A stretch of 64,000 nucleotides of DNA, taken from the NCBI RefSeq assembly GCF_030717955.1, contig NZ_JAUZVY010000003.1, positions 248,001 through 312,000 of the forward strand, given 5' to 3'. The notes under the pieces were generated by a model. The model searched no databases. It was not told the origin of the DNA and was given only the letters and a program-made list of their open reading frames with translations. Made by a program: the position numbers and the translations under genes. Shown piece after piece: positions 8,681 to 17,485 of this stretch (the stretch's first letter is position 1; every line of letters begins with the position of its first letter). The DNA comes from Alkalimonas delamerensis. GTDB taxonomy: Bacteria; Pseudomonadota; Gammaproteobacteria; Enterobacterales; Alteromonadaceae.

Positions 8681-9484
8681 TTAGCGCATCAGTTCTTCGG
8701 TCAGGTGCGGCCGCATGGTTTTGAGCATGGCCTGCAACACTTTCGGGCTGGCCGCGACCACATTGCCACTTTTCAGCTGGTTGTTGCCCCCGGCAAAGTC
8801 GGTCACCAAACCACCTGCTTCCCGCACAATCAGTTCACCGGCTGCGATGTCCCATGGCTTTAAGCCGATTTCCCAAAAGCCATCCAAACGCCCGGCAGCG
8901 ACATAGGCCAAATCCAGTGCAGCAGAGCCGGCACGACGCATATCCGCCACCAATGGGAACAGGCTATTGAACAGACTGCTGTACACCGGCAGCAATTGCT
9001 TTTGTTTGAACGGGAAACCGGTCGCCAGCAAGGCACCGGTCAATTCCGGCCGGTTGCCCACCCGAATACGACGGCCATTGAGCTGAGCGCCGCGGCCACG
9101 AGAAGCTGTAAAGAGTTCATCGCGCAGTGGGTCGTAAATCACGGCTTGTTCCAGCTTGCCCTGAACTTTCAGCGCAATGGAAATCGACACATGAGGAATG
9201 CCACGGATAAAATTGGAGGTGCCATCGAGCGGGTCGATGATCCATTGGTGATCGCTGTCTGCTGGTCCTTGCTGGCCAAGTTCTTCACCCACCACAGCAT
9301 GACCAGGGAAGGATTTACGCAATGTTTGCGCTATCAGCTGCTCGGCTTCACGGTCGATGTTGGTGACAAAGTCGTTGCTGGATTTTTCAGTGGATTTGAC
9401 AATATCCAGCTGCTCGCAAGAGCGGGCAATAAGTGTTCCTGCGCTGCGGGCAGCACGGATGGCGATGTTCAACATCGGATGCAT
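8681..9484 (-). CDS. suhB: Inositol-1-monophosphatase SuhB
   Basis: 267 residues, the E. coli length. Metal-site motifs of the inositol monophosphatase family are all present: VGEELG (first Glu, about 66), WIIDPLDGTSNFIRGIP (DPxDGT) and KPWDIAAGELIVREAGG near residue 212. The enzyme hydrolyses myo-inositol 1-phosphate; in E. coli the same protein also joins the rRNA antitermination complex (established for that species). It lies 54 bases after dusC on the same strand and ends in a strong terminator. Confidence 0.95.
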   Translation of the reverse strand: MHPMLNIAIRAARSAGTLIARSCEQLDIVKSTEKSSNDFVTNIDREAEQLIAQTLRKSFPGHAVVGEELGQQGPADSDHQWIIDPLDGTSNFIRGIPHVSISIALKVQGKLEQAVIYDPLRDELFTASRGRGAQLNGRRIRVGNRPELTGALLATGFPFKQKQLLPVYSSLFNSLFPLVADMRRAGSAALDLAYVAAGRLDGFWEIGLKPWDIAAGELIVREAGGLVTDFAGGNNQLKSGNVVAASPKVLQAMLKTMRPHLTEELMR

Positions 9485-9538
9485 AGCGATTACCTTATTG
9501 GAAAAAGAGCGGTTAAAACTTACACAAAAGTGCGGCGG

Positions 9539-10504
9539 CTATTGTAGCGACTTAGCCGATAAAGTAAAGGTCTTTTCCGCATGTTGCAGCAACGCCAGGA
9601 TCTCGTCGTTGCGTTTTAGCACCCGCAATTGACGAAACAAAGCCTCTGCCTCAGGGTATTGCAGCTTCAGGTAGCTGAACCACTGTTTAATGCGGTTGCT
9701 GTAGTACTTGCCTTTGTCACCCGCCACTTCGTACTGGGAATACCGCATCAGTAACTGCAATACCTCGGGCCACGACATGGCCTGCTGGCCGCTGCGAATG
9801 CATTTTGCCAGATTGGGCAGCGCCAAAGCGCCTCGTCCCAGCATAATGTCCTGGGTGTTGGCTTCGTGCTGGCATTGCGCGGCCTGAGCCGGTGTCCAGA
9901 TTTCACCATTGGCAATCACCGGTATGGCGATCCGTTGGCGAATACGGCCGATCCAGGGCCAATAGGCCGGAGGCTTGTAACCATCGGTTTTGGTGCGGGC
10001 ATGCACCGTCAGTACAGTGGCACCGGCGGCTTCAATGGCGCTGGCATTGTCCAGTGTCAGAGCCGTATCGTCGTAACCCAGCCGGATTTTGGCGCTGACA
10101 GGGTGCTCCGAGGGAACAGCTTGGCGAACGGCTTTGACGATCTGATACAGCTGCTCGGTTTCTTTTAGCAGCACCGCGCCACCACGGCTTTTATTGACTG
10201 TTTTTGCCGGACAGCCAAAGTTGAGATCAATACCGGGTGAACCCAACTGCACCGCCTTGGCGGCATTTTCCGCCAGCCAATGCGGCTCTTGCCCAAGCAA
10301 TTGCACCCGTACCGGTACCCCGGCAGGTGTTTTACCGCCGTGCTCCAGCTCCGGGCACAGTCGCCGAAATACCCGGGCCGGCAACCGCTGATCCACCACC
10401 CGGACAAATTCAGTGATGCACAGATCAAAGCCGCCAATGCGGGTCAGCATATCGCGCATTAAGTGATCAACCACGCCTTCCATCGGCGCGAGAACAATTT
10501 GCAT
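9539..10504 (-). CDS. dusC: tRNA-dihydrouridine(16) synthase DusC
   Basis: 321 residues from the ATG at 10504 (MQIVLAPMEGVVD), which aligns with the family; an upstream in-frame start at 10567 adds 21 unsupported residues. FMN-dependent TIM barrel: LAPMEGV, NFGCPA with catalytic C98, KIRLGYDD, VHARTKTDGYKPPA, VIANGEI, LGRGALA. The short C-terminal helical domain and the residues YKPPAYWPWIGRI resemble the DusC rather than the DusA or DusB branch. It reduces U16 of tRNA. Likely in a transcription unit with suhB. Confidence 0.92.
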   Translation of the reverse strand: MQIVLAPMEGVVDHLMRDMLTRIGGFDLCITEFVRVVDQRLPARVFRRLCPELEHGGKTPAGVPVRVQLLGQEPHWLAENAAKAVQLGSPGIDLNFGCPAKTVNKSRGGAVLLKETEQLYQIVKAVRQAVPSEHPVSAKIRLGYDDTALTLDNASAIEAAGATVLTVHARTKTDGYKPPAYWPWIGRIRQRIAIPVIANGEIWTPAQAAQCQHEANTQDIMLGRGALALPNLAKCIRSGQQAMSWPEVLQLLMRYSQYEVAGDKGKYYSNRIKQWFSYLKLQYPEAEALFRQLRVLKRNDEILALLQHAEKTFTLSAKSLQ

Positions 10505-10565
10505 GGCAAACTCAGCTGCAATAAAGGGGCGGGAATTATAGAGAAAGGACGATGAAGAAACCAGC

Positions 10566-10592
10566 AAAAAGGCTGGCTAAAAGCCAGCCTTC
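10566..10592 (-). terminator. Intrinsic terminator after the large lipoprotein gene
   Basis: On the minus strand AAGGCTGGCT / AGCCAGCCTT with a two-base loop and a T-run, nine bases past the stop at 10601. It separates the lipoprotein gene from dusC. Confidence 0.88.
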
Positions 10593-10600
10593 TGGTACCG

Positions 10601-13060
10601 TTACTTCGACAGGATGACCTGCTTTTGGCTGACAGGATCCAGTTGTTTCAGGGCAGCCTGGCCCGTGGTGAGCATGGTGCCATTGTCCAACGGTAGTACG
10701 TTGTAATACCCGTGGCTTTCGCCAACAATCTGGCATTGGCTTGTGGCCAGATCGTAACTGGCGATTTGGCTTGTCACAATCAACAGGCGATTGTCCGCAG
10801 CATCGAAATTGAGCTTTTGAATACCGGACACATCGATATCCAATACATTCTGTCCGATGTTATTGGTGCAGCTATCCAGCAGCAACTCTGTTTCCAGCGT
10901 CTCCAAATCCAGCCGGTAGATGCTGCTTTGGCTTTGACTGGCAAGGAATAACTGGTTGCCAGTAGCATCCAGGGCAGCAGCATTCAGGCCGGTAATGACC
11001 CCAGCCGGCCCCGCGCTGCCATCGAACTCCAGCAAAGTACGAGCACCATTGGTTGCATTAATTTGCAGGATGGCATTTTCCAGTTGAAATTGTGTCATGT
11101 ACAGTCTTTGCGTTTCTGTATCAAAGTCCCCGCCACTGAGCGTATCGATTTCGATACCGCTTTCGGTTTCAGCATCGCTAACCACAGTTTTGCTGTTATC
11201 CGTCAGTGAAACAGACCATATGGCATCACTTAAGCCAACCAGCAGTGCATCGGTGGCAGCGTTATAGAAGAGCCCGCTGGGGTAGGTATTAAACTCGCGA
11301 ACAATTTCAATAAGCTGGGTTCTGTTGCCAGTCTGCAGATCAATGGCAAACAAGGACTCTGCCGCATTTTGACCGTCATCCAGCACGTAGAGAATATCGG
11401 CGCTGCTGCCAAAGGTCAGGTACTGTGGTGACAACAAACCACGGCCAGAGCCAATGCCAGAGCTTAGCAGAGCCGAGCGCTCGCCACTGGTGGTATCTAT
11501 CTGCAGAACCACTTCAAAGCTGGAATCTGTAATTAGCAAGGTTTCGTTATTTAACAGCATCGCGTCTTGAATTTGTGCGGTCGGGAACTCAAGCACAGCT
11601 GTCTCTGCTGACAGCATCTGTGCTTCGAGTAGGGTTAAATCAACAGATACGATACCGGAAAAGCCGGCGATAAAAAGCTGTTCAGGCGTTGTTCCTACGC
11701 TTAACACCCTGGGGCTGTTATCCAGGTACATCAGCTGAGTGCGCTCACCTGTGATGGTGTCAACTTCGATCAGTTGACCATTTTGTGACAGTGCAAACAG
11801 ACGGTTATCATGCAGTACCATATCGAAAATGGGTAAAAAGGGAGTGTCGTCTTCTGTGCTTGCTGATAGCAGGGTCATGCTCTCCTCAAGCAAATCCACC
11901 AGATACAATTGGTCTATAGCATAAGTTGCATCTTGCTCTACCAGGCCCAGTACAACGAATAGCTGTTGGTTGACTGCATCAAAACGGGTGCGCGCCTGAC
12001 GAACATGTGTCTCTTCTGCTAGCTCTGGCTGAACACTGGCAACGGTGCTGATTTCTCCTGAAGTTAAATCCAGTACAAAGGAATACAAGGTCGTATTGAC
12101 ATAACGACTGTAGAACAAGCGGTTTCCCTCAGCATCCAAACTGAACTGAGAGGCTTCACCGACAGCCGCTATCACATCAACACTGAGGTCGGTTAGATCC
12201 ATTGAAACCACATCGCGGTTGTCCATCATACCAATTAAGCGCTCATTGACGGCATCGTATGCAATAAAAAGGGGCGCTTGTTGGGTATTGGTGCGGACTT
12301 TGGCTGCTTCATCGTCCTGATTGCCATCGGCATCGCTGACAGTGACTACCAGCTCGATATCGCTGTAGGCATCCAACTCAACATCAGCCGTCCATTCGTA
12401 CTCATCTGCATCGCTCTCTTCGTCACTTTGTGCACTGACACTTTGTGCACTGACACGATCCGCAGACGCAGAGCTACTCTGAATTGTGGCGGCAACACCA
12501 TTTACCGACAAAGCACTGATACCATTTCGGCTGCTGGCTGTTCCCCGGATCCGCAGTGTGCCGGTACTCGCTTTGGATTGACTCCAGGGAAAAATCACTG
12601 AGGCTTGTGGTGGTGTGCCATCGCCTACTGGTGGTGTGCCATCGCCTACTGGTGGTGGTTCATCGCGTGTGGTGCTAACGAAGTCAGCGCTAACACCACC
12701 AATGGTTAGGGTGCTGGTTATGCTGGTCGAATACTGCGCAGCCGTTTGATGACGAACACGGATTTGTGCACCGTTGTTGACTGTGGCAGTCCCGCTGGTG
12801 AAATCACCATTGTTGACGGAGTACTCACCGTTTTGAATGGCGATGCTGGCAGCTGCATTGATGCCTGTTACGCTGATGCTTTCCGAGGTCACGGTGGTGG
12901 ATGGTTCTGCATCACTGACACTGGCAAAGCTAAAAGGGTTGGGTTGAGTATTCACCACCGGAGGAGGAGTTGTGTCAGAGTCTGAGCTACCGCCACAAGC
13001 GGTTAGCCACAATGACAGCAGCAACAAGCAAAGTCTGCTGGCCAATACGGATGCATTCAT
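10601..13060 (-). CDS. Large surface lipoprotein with propeller-like repeats
   Basis: 819 residues. Signal peptide with lipobox LTAC (Cys about 22) followed by Gly/Ser, then a Pro/Thr linker. Residues about 40-130 form an Ig-like or cadherin-like segment (SISVTGINAAASIAIQNG). A low-complexity linker contains VGDGTPP twice, and a second short tandem VSAQS lies near residue 205. From about 250 on, recurring units of the form FxxDAxxxRLFxS, LxxVDLxTGERT and NNETLLITD suggest a multi-bladed beta-propeller. No catalytic motif is seen. Probably anchored in the outer membrane. A single gene with its own terminator; function unknown. Confidence 0.75.
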   Translation of the reverse strand: MNASVLASRLCLLLLSLWLTACGGSSDSDTTPPPVVNTQPNPFSFASVSDAEPSTTVTSESISVTGINAAASIAIQNGEYSVNNGDFTSGTATVNNGAQIRVRHQTAAQYSTSITSTLTIGGVSADFVSTTRDEPPPVGDGTPPVGDGTPPQASVIFPWSQSKASTGTLRIRGTASSRNGISALSVNGVAATIQSSSASADRVSAQSVSAQSDEESDADEYEWTADVELDAYSDIELVVTVSDADGNQDDEAAKVRTNTQQAPLFIAYDAVNERLIGMMDNRDVVSMDLTDLSVDVIAAVGEASQFSLDAEGNRLFYSRYVNTTLYSFVLDLTSGEISTVASVQPELAEETHVRQARTRFDAVNQQLFVVLGLVEQDATYAIDQLYLVDLLEESMTLLSASTEDDTPFLPIFDMVLHDNRLFALSQNGQLIEVDTITGERTQLMYLDNSPRVLSVGTTPEQLFIAGFSGIVSVDLTLLEAQMLSAETAVLEFPTAQIQDAMLLNNETLLITDSSFEVVLQIDTTSGERSALLSSGIGSGRGLLSPQYLTFGSSADILYVLDDGQNAAESLFAIDLQTGNRTQLIEIVREFNTYPSGLFYNAATDALLVGLSDAIWSVSLTDNSKTVVSDAETESGIEIDTLSGGDFDTETQRLYMTQFQLENAILQINATNGARTLLEFDGSAGPAGVITGLNAAALDATGNQLFLASQSQSSIYRLDLETLETELLLDSCTNNIGQNVLDIDVSGIQKLNFDAADNRLLIVTSQIASYDLATSQCQIVGESHGYYNVLPLDNGTMLTTGQAALKQLDPVSQKQVILSK
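12424..12453. repeat. 15-bp tandem duplication inside the lipoprotein gene
   Basis: Two perfect copies of a 15-base unit (CACTTTGTGCACTGA), encoding the doubled pentapeptide VSAQS. In frame, so length changes would not break the gene. Confidence 0.85.
12609..12650. repeat. 21-bp tandem duplication inside the lipoprotein gene
   Basis: Two perfect 21-base copies plus a partial third, encoding VGDGTPP twice in the linker between the Ig-like part and the propeller-like part. Confidence 0.85.
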
Positions 13061-13590
13061 ACAATTCCCTGTTCATTATTAGGATATAAAAACAGCTGCT
13101 AATCTATGCGATTTATGCACAGAAAATCAACGCATTTTTACTATTGGTAGCTAAATATTTGCCATCGTAAGTGTTAATGTTTAACTTAAGTTTCTTTTAG
13201 CATGCGGCAGGTTCAGTAGTGACCATGCTTCTGGTGCTCAAATAGGTCTGAAAAAAAAGAATTAACAATGGTTCGAGCGCAGAAGCAACAAGTACTTCGG
13301 TATGTTCAGTGAGGAATGGCTGTGGCTGATACAAATAAGTCTTTTATGAGTGCTTTTATCCAATGGGAAATTGCTGTAGCAAAATTTTCGGTTGTAATCG
13401 GTAGGATTTTGGAGATTCGGGAGTAGGCGAGGGTTTTGACTTGAAAACTTTTGATTTTTACCTGTTATTTAAACATCTCGTTGTAGCATGCTGTAACGCC
13501 AACTACAACCCCGGGTCAAAAAGTCTCATTAGGCCCTGCTGGTCGGCACACCATGCGGCATGCCTGTCGACGCGCAACCAATGCCTGTTA
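13061..13590. other. AT-rich spacer at the left edge of the Rhs island
   Basis: 530 bases holding the lipoprotein promoter region on the left and no convincing gene. A 36-codon frame at 13316-13426 has an ATG next to GAGG but no recognisable family. A 7-bp hairpin (GTTGTAG / CTACAAC) lies at 13480-13509. Base composition changes here from the GC-richer chromosome to the AT-richer island. If a toxin partner for the ankyrin protein once lay here, nothing recognisable remains. Confidence 0.5.
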
Positions 13591-14508
13591 ATGGAGAGTA
13601 CTAAGCAGCGTAGAATGATGCTATGTGTTTATATAAGTGTTGCGTTTCTGCTTAGCTGCGCGAATACCATACCTTCGCAACCTGCACCACCTGAATTGAG
13701 TGAGGCGATAAAACGAATGGATTCTAAGCAAAGAGCGATGCATGCTAGTTCGCGCTATGAGTTTGTTAGTCGGATCCCATTAAGGCATATGTTTCCAGAT
13801 GAGCTAAGCCGTGCATTGGCTGATGCTGCTGGGCGTGGTCGAATCGCGCAAATAGATCAGAAAGTGGCGCAAGGGGCGGATGTGAATGCTCGGGGGGAGC
13901 TTGGTGTAACGCCTTTATATTGGCCCATCAAGCAAAATAACATTCATGGATTTAGGCGTTTATTAGAGCTGGGGGCAGATCCAAACGCTATTTTTTATGA
14001 TGGTATGTCAGTGATGTTTTTTGCTGCGCAAAATGAAAATCTCGAGTTTTTGAGGCTTGCTTTAGAGCATGGTGCTGATCCAAACCTAGTGTCGGGTGCG
14101 CGAAGCACAGCTCTGGAAAGTCAGGGGAATGAGCATGGTTTTAAAGGGGAAACGCCACTGGCGCATGTAATAATTTACAATCCGAATGCCATAGCTGGTA
14201 TAGATATGTTATTGGCGCATGGTGCTGATATTAGTGCTCGTACAATTCCGACACCTTTAGGTAATTCATTATGCCTACTAATGTCTGCGACCGTAGGGCC
14301 TAAATATGATGTTGCTCTGCATTTGTTAGAGCGTGGCGCTGATTATAATTTCGCGAATGAAAATGGTTACGGATTTTTAGCGATACTTACCAGGCACTGG
14401 ACCGGCTATCCAGCAGATACACCAGAGCGTAGAAAGGTCATCGCGGACATGCAAAAAGTGGTGGATTGGCTCACTGAGCGGGGTGTTGAAATTCCCGAAC
14501 GCAACTAA
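13591..14508 (+). CDS. Ankyrin-repeat lipoprotein, candidate orphan immunity protein
   Basis: 305 residues from the ATG at 13591; an open frame reaches back to a TTG at 13441 but only the later start gives a lipoprotein signal (hydrophobic stretch then LLSC, Cys about 23). At least four ankyrin-type units follow, each with a turn such as QGADVNARG, LGADPNAIF, HGADPNLVS, HGADISART and RGADYNFAN. Ankyrin proteins are one of the known immunity families of polymorphic toxins. Here the stop codon is directly followed by the first rhs core fragment, the arrangement expected of an immunity gene in a cassette array, but no toxin tip remains upstream. Function is inferred from position. Confidence 0.65.
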   Translation: MESTKQRRMMLCVYISVAFLLSCANTIPSQPAPPELSEAIKRMDSKQRAMHASSRYEFVSRIPLRHMFPDELSRALADAAGRGRIAQIDQKVAQGADVNARGELGVTPLYWPIKQNNIHGFRRLLELGADPNAIFYDGMSVMFFAAQNENLEFLRLALEHGADPNLVSGARSTALESQGNEHGFKGETPLAHVIIYNPNAIAGIDMLLAHGADISARTIPTPLGNSLCLLMSATVGPKYDVALHLLERGADYNFANENGYGFLAILTRHWTGYPADTPERRKVIADMQKVVDWLTERGVEIPERN

Positions 14509-14510
14509 GC

Positions 14511-15539
14511 TTTGTTCACCACGGCAGTCGCAACCAGGTACGGCGTCACAGCACCGAGCAGGGCAAAACCAGTACCATTATTCAGCAAGGTGGTACCGAG
14601 CTGATAATTGAAGGCAGTGAACGGCGCTTCCGCAGAAACTTAGGCAATGCCATTGTTGAGCGCAGTGGTGACAGCATCACCACCCGCTACGTCTACACCG
14701 ACCATTTGGGCAGTGTCGATGTCATCACCAATGCCGCTGGTGTGCTTTTGGAAAAGCTGAGCTTTGATGCATTCGGGAAACGCAGGGCGGTGTTTAACCA
14801 AAGCGGCCAAAGCATCGCGCTAAACCTGACCACGCTACTGGCAATAACCCATCAGGGCTTTACCGGCCACCAGCAAGTCGACCATGCCGGTATAGTGCAG
14901 ATGGGCGGGCGGATATACGATGCGCATATAGGCCGCTTCCTGCAAACCGACCCGTTCGTGCAAAGCCCGTCCAACAGCCAGAACTTTAACCGCTACAGTT
15001 ATGTGCTGAATAATCCGCTGAGTTATACCGATCCTAGTGGGTATTTGTTTAAGTCGATTAAGAAGCATTGGCGGACGATAGCGGCTATCGCCATAGCGGT
15101 TTATATGCCCCACTTGGCGATAATGGAGGGATTAAAAGCTGCGACAGTCGGCGCTATTACAGGCTTTGTAGCCGGAGCTGTATCCACCGGAACATTAAAA
15201 GGTGCTTTGGTAGGCGCTTTTACCGGAGGGATGTTTGGTCATTTACACAGTATGAATGCTGACTTCGGTAAAGTGATGGCTCATGGTGCTGTTGGTGGTA
15301 TGGGCAGCGTGCTGCAAGGTGGCAAATTTGGCCATGGCTTTGCAGCCGCAGGCTTTACCCAGGCTGCCAGTTGGGCCGGTGGTGATAACTTGTTTGTTGA
15401 GGGCGCCTCTACAATTGGCGACCGAACGCACAATGCAGTTGTAGCAGCGATGATAGGTGGCACTGCATCCAGCATGGCCGGTGGTAAGTTTGCTAATGGT
15501 GCTGTGACAGGAGCATTTTCTAGGTTGTTGAATGATGAT
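14511..15539. repeat. Rhs core repeat, copy 1
   Basis: 1029 bases nearly identical to 19128-20156, with a constant offset of 4617 and no indels that I can see. Homology starts within a few bases of the ankyrin stop codon and ends exactly where the two toxin tips diverge. A substrate for homologous recombination between cassettes. Confidence 0.9.
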
Positions 15540-15950
15540 GCCACAACCAGGCGTTTGGATCGTGCAGCTAAGCAGATTGCTGAAGATGCAAATTCAAGGA
15601 GGGCTGAGCTTAACAAGTGGAGGAGAGATCAGAATTGGGATGCAATCCGGGAGAGGTATCCAGAGTTGGCTGGCATTCAAAATGCGGATATGACAACAAT
15701 CACACATCAGATGGCAGATGATTTAAGAAGCATCCATGTACGTTATATGAATGGTCAAATAAGTGGGGTATTTGTTGAGGCAGCTGAGAACGGTTGGGAG
15801 CTAGGTTCCAGTGCTGTCACTGGCCCGAGAGGTTGGCGTAGGATTTCTGCTCGGTTGGTTAGCCCTCCTCCTATACCAAAACCAAATTATGAATTTGTGG
15901 TAAATCCAAGAAATGGTTATACCAATGTTGTTCCATTGATGGGGGATTAA
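14511..15950 (+). CDS. Orphan Rhs core fragment with C-terminal toxin tip 1
   Basis: An open frame of 479 residues with no usual start codon; the only near-cognate one is TTG 14706. It begins in the middle of an Rhs core (SRNQVRRHSTEQGKTS) and has the RHS-associated core signature (QVDHAGIVQMGGRIYDAHIG, then FNRYSYVLNNPLSYTDPSGY). A hydrophobic Ala/Gly-rich pre-toxin stretch follows, ending in KFANGAVTGAFSRLLND. After that come 136 unique residues (from 15540) with no family I recognise: Arg- and acid-rich helices, then a Pro-rich end. The first 1029 bases are almost identical to 19128-20156. The N-terminal secretion and cage parts are missing, so this is a displaced tip rather than a working toxin by itself. 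The immunity gene follows with no gap. Confidence 0.8.
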   Translation, partial: FVHHGSRNQVRRHSTEQGKTSTIIQQGGTELIIEGSERRFRRNLGNAIVERSGDSITTRYVYTDHLGSVDVITNAAGVLLEKLSFDAFGKRRAVFNQSGQSIALNLTTLLAITHQGFTGHQQVDHAGIVQMGGRIYDAHIGRFLQTDPFVQSPSNSQNFNRYSYVLNNPLSYTDPSGYLFKSIKKHWRTIAAIAIAVYMPHLAIMEGLKAATVGAITGFVAGAVSTGTLKGALVGAFTGGMFGHLHSMNADFGKVMAHGAVGGMGSVLQGGKFGHGFAAAGFTQAASWAGGDNLFVEGASTIGDRTHNAVVAAMIGGTASSMAGGKFANGAVTGAFSRLLNDDATTRRLDRAAKQIAEDANSRRAELNKWRRDQNWDAIRERYPELAGIQNADMTTITHQMADDLRSIHVRYMNGQISGVFVEAAENGWELGSSAVTGPRGWRRISARLVSPPPIPKPNYEFVVNPRNGYTNVVPLMGD

Positions 15951-16514
15951 ATGCGTCATTCAATGCTGATTATACTCATCGCTCTTCAGGGATGCAGTCA
16001 AAAGTACTGTGAGCAGCTAGATTTATCAAAGTTTGCAGCGCAAGACACAGCTCTTTACTGTGATCAAAGATTGCTTTCTGATAATGAAATGAAAGAGTGT
16101 GTTGAACGAAGGGATGAGTACCCGAGGAGCTTCCATCAATACTATGGGCTTGATGGTCCGTTGTTTATCTACGAGTACCCATCAAATAAACATTTAATTG
16201 ATGAGCAGCTATTGACTGAGTTTGGGACCTATTTACTTGCTGTTGCATTTGATGTGTCAGCTGTTGAAGATGCTACGTTATTAGCGAAATCTGAAGCTAT
16301 TGCAAACTATTTATTGGCAAGCGGCGTTGATCCATTTAGCCCTTATAAAACGGAAATGGCACCAGTCGCTTGGTTAATCCCTAATGCATTGATATTAAGA
16401 AGTGTTCCCGCAACTGAGAAGATGTGGACAATTGTCAAAAGATACTATCCACCCGCAGAGCATGAGCTTTCACAGCAGGTGGATTTGTATCTTCGGTACT
16501 GCAAACAAAAGTAG
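15951..16514 (+). CDS. Small lipoprotein, candidate immunity protein for tip 1
   Basis: 187 residues. The ATG directly follows the TAA of the rhs tip (TAAATG), with a GGGGG site inside the toxin's end. Signal MRHSMLIILIALQGC is a lipobox (LQGC, Cys 15). The rest is acidic and probably helical, with no named domain that I recognise. The place of the gene, unique to this cassette and immediately after the tip, is the evidence for an immunity role. If correct, it protects from the periplasmic side, so tip 1 should act in the envelope. Confidence 0.65.
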   Translation: MRHSMLIILIALQGCSQKYCEQLDLSKFAAQDTALYCDQRLLSDNEMKECVERRDEYPRSFHQYYGLDGPLFIYEYPSNKHLIDEQLLTEFGTYLLAVAFDVSAVEDATLLAKSEAIANYLLASGVDPFSPYKTEMAPVAWLIPNALILRSVPATEKMWTIVKRYYPPAEHELSQQVDLYLRYCKQK

Positions 16515-16647
16515 CGGGAGTATGCACAGTACTTGCTTATGGGCTGATGGGTAAAAAACACCCTGCTGTCATGTTCATACCGTTCGCATACGGATGACCG
16601 GTTTAGGCAGCCAGAAAATTCGGGGTCAGATCAGAAAATTCGGGGTG

Positions 16648-16745
16648 AAAATTCGGGGTCAGATCAAAATAAAATAGACTAAGCTTAAATCTGTTTAAAA
16701 TTCGGGGTCAGATCAAAATAAAATAGACTAAGCTTAAATCTGTTT
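16648..16745 (+). repeat. 49-bp tandem repeats, REP-like, two perfect copies
   Basis: Two adjacent identical 49-base units (16648-16696 and 16697-16745), each starting AAAATTCGGGGTCAGATC and ending AAATCTGTTT. Shorter partial copies precede them at 16615-16647. The same unit recurs with few changes at 21083-21131 before the second transposase copy. There are no spacers, so this is not a CRISPR. Confidence 0.9.
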
Positions 16746-16771
16746 AATCCACAGAGCCCAGAGGTTTAGTG

Positions 16772-17464
16772 ATGGCACGACTTCCCCGAGTGCATCTGGC
16801 CGGTTGCCCCGAGCATATTATCCAGCGCGGTAACAACCGGCAGGTGTGTTTTGCCAGCGAAGAAGACTTTGCTGCTTATGCTCACTGGTTAAAAGAGTAT
16901 TCAGACGCCTTTGGTGTGCACGTGCATGCCTGGGTGTTTATGACCAACCATGTGCATTTGCTGTGCACTGCCAGTGATGCGCGAGGCATTAGCCTGATGA
17001 TGCAAAGTTTGGGGCGGCAATACGTGCGGTATTTTAACCGGCAATACCGCCGTAGCGGCACGCTCTGGGAAGGACGCTTTAAGTCGTGCCTGGTGCAGGA
17101 AGAGCATTACATACTGGCGGTATACCGTTACATCGAGATGAACCCGGTACGTGCAGGGATGGTTGCAAGCCCGGCAGATTATCACTGGTCGAGTTATGCC
17201 AGCAATGCGCTGGGCAAGGCCACCGCCCTGTGCCAGCCCCACCCGAGTTATCTGGCCTTAGCAGCGAGTGATACAGAGCGGCAACAAGCGTACCGCGACT
17301 TGTTTCGAAGCGAGCTGAGCGAAGCAATGCTGGCGGATATTCGCAGCACTATCAAGAGTGGGATGGCACTTGGAAATGAGCGCTTTAAACAAGAAGTGGA
17401 AGCATTAACCGGGCGGCGGCAGCACAAAGGCAAAGCAGGGCGACCGAGGAAAGATAGAATTTAA
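16772..17464 (+). CDS. REP-associated tyrosine transposase (Y1/IS200-like)
   Basis: 230 residues from ATG 16772, with AGAGG upstream; a GTG three bases earlier is a less likely start. N-terminal signature ARLPRVHLAGCPEHIIQRGNNRQVCF, metal-binding HUH motif in MTNHVHLLCT, and the catalytic-Tyr region RQYVRYFNRQYRRSGTLWEGRFKSC, then YIEMNPVRAGMV. C-terminal basic tail (KGKAGRPRKDRI). Family knowledge: these single-strand nucleases act on REP hairpins and are usually found as one copy beside their REPs. A decayed second copy lies at 21158. Confidence 0.93.
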   Translation: MARLPRVHLAGCPEHIIQRGNNRQVCFASEEDFAAYAHWLKEYSDAFGVHVHAWVFMTNHVHLLCTASDARGISLMMQSLGRQYVRYFNRQYRRSGTLWEGRFKSCLVQEEHYILAVYRYIEMNPVRAGMVASPADYHWSSYASNALGKATALCQPHPSYLALAASDTERQQAYRDLFRSELSEAMLADIRSTIKSGMALGNERFKQEVEALTGRRQHKGKAGRPRKDRI

Positions 17465-17468
17465 TTTT

Positions 17469-17485
17469 TATCTGACCCCGATTTT
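17469..17485 (-). repeat. Inverted REP-like sequence closing the transposase element
   Basis: Reverse complement reads AAAATCGGGGTCAGATA, matching the upstream repeat core except for one missing T and the last base. Confidence 0.8.

Larger units (their letters stand above)
16615..17485 (+). mobile_element. REP-associated Y1 transposase element, intact
   Basis: The unit consists of several direct copies of AAAATTCGGGGTCAGATC upstream (16615-16745), the transposase gene, and one inverted copy downstream (17469-17485). It has the architecture of a transposase with flanking REP-type sequences. Its right end is followed at once by the remnant of an rhs core, suggesting insertion or rearrangement inside a toxin cassette. 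Confidence 0.75.

Noticed and set aside
13480..13509. Hairpin GTTGTAG / CTACAAC as a possible integron attC site
   Set aside because: The arms do not fit the attC core-site consensus, no integrase gene is present, and the cassette logic here is explained by Rhs core homology.
13441..13590. Upstream extension of the ankyrin gene to TTG 13441
   Set aside because: It would bury the lipoprotein signal 50 residues inside the protein; the ATG at 13591 gives a proper signal and lipobox.
14500..14530. Ankyrin gene and rhs fragment as one broken fusion gene
   Set aside because: They are in different frames with a genuine stop between them, and the rhs homology begins right at that stop, which fits a cassette junction rather than a frameshift.
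16648..16745. Tandem 49-bp repeats as a possible CRISPR array
   Set aside because: The copies are directly adjacent with no spacers and belong to the REP-like ends of the transposase element.
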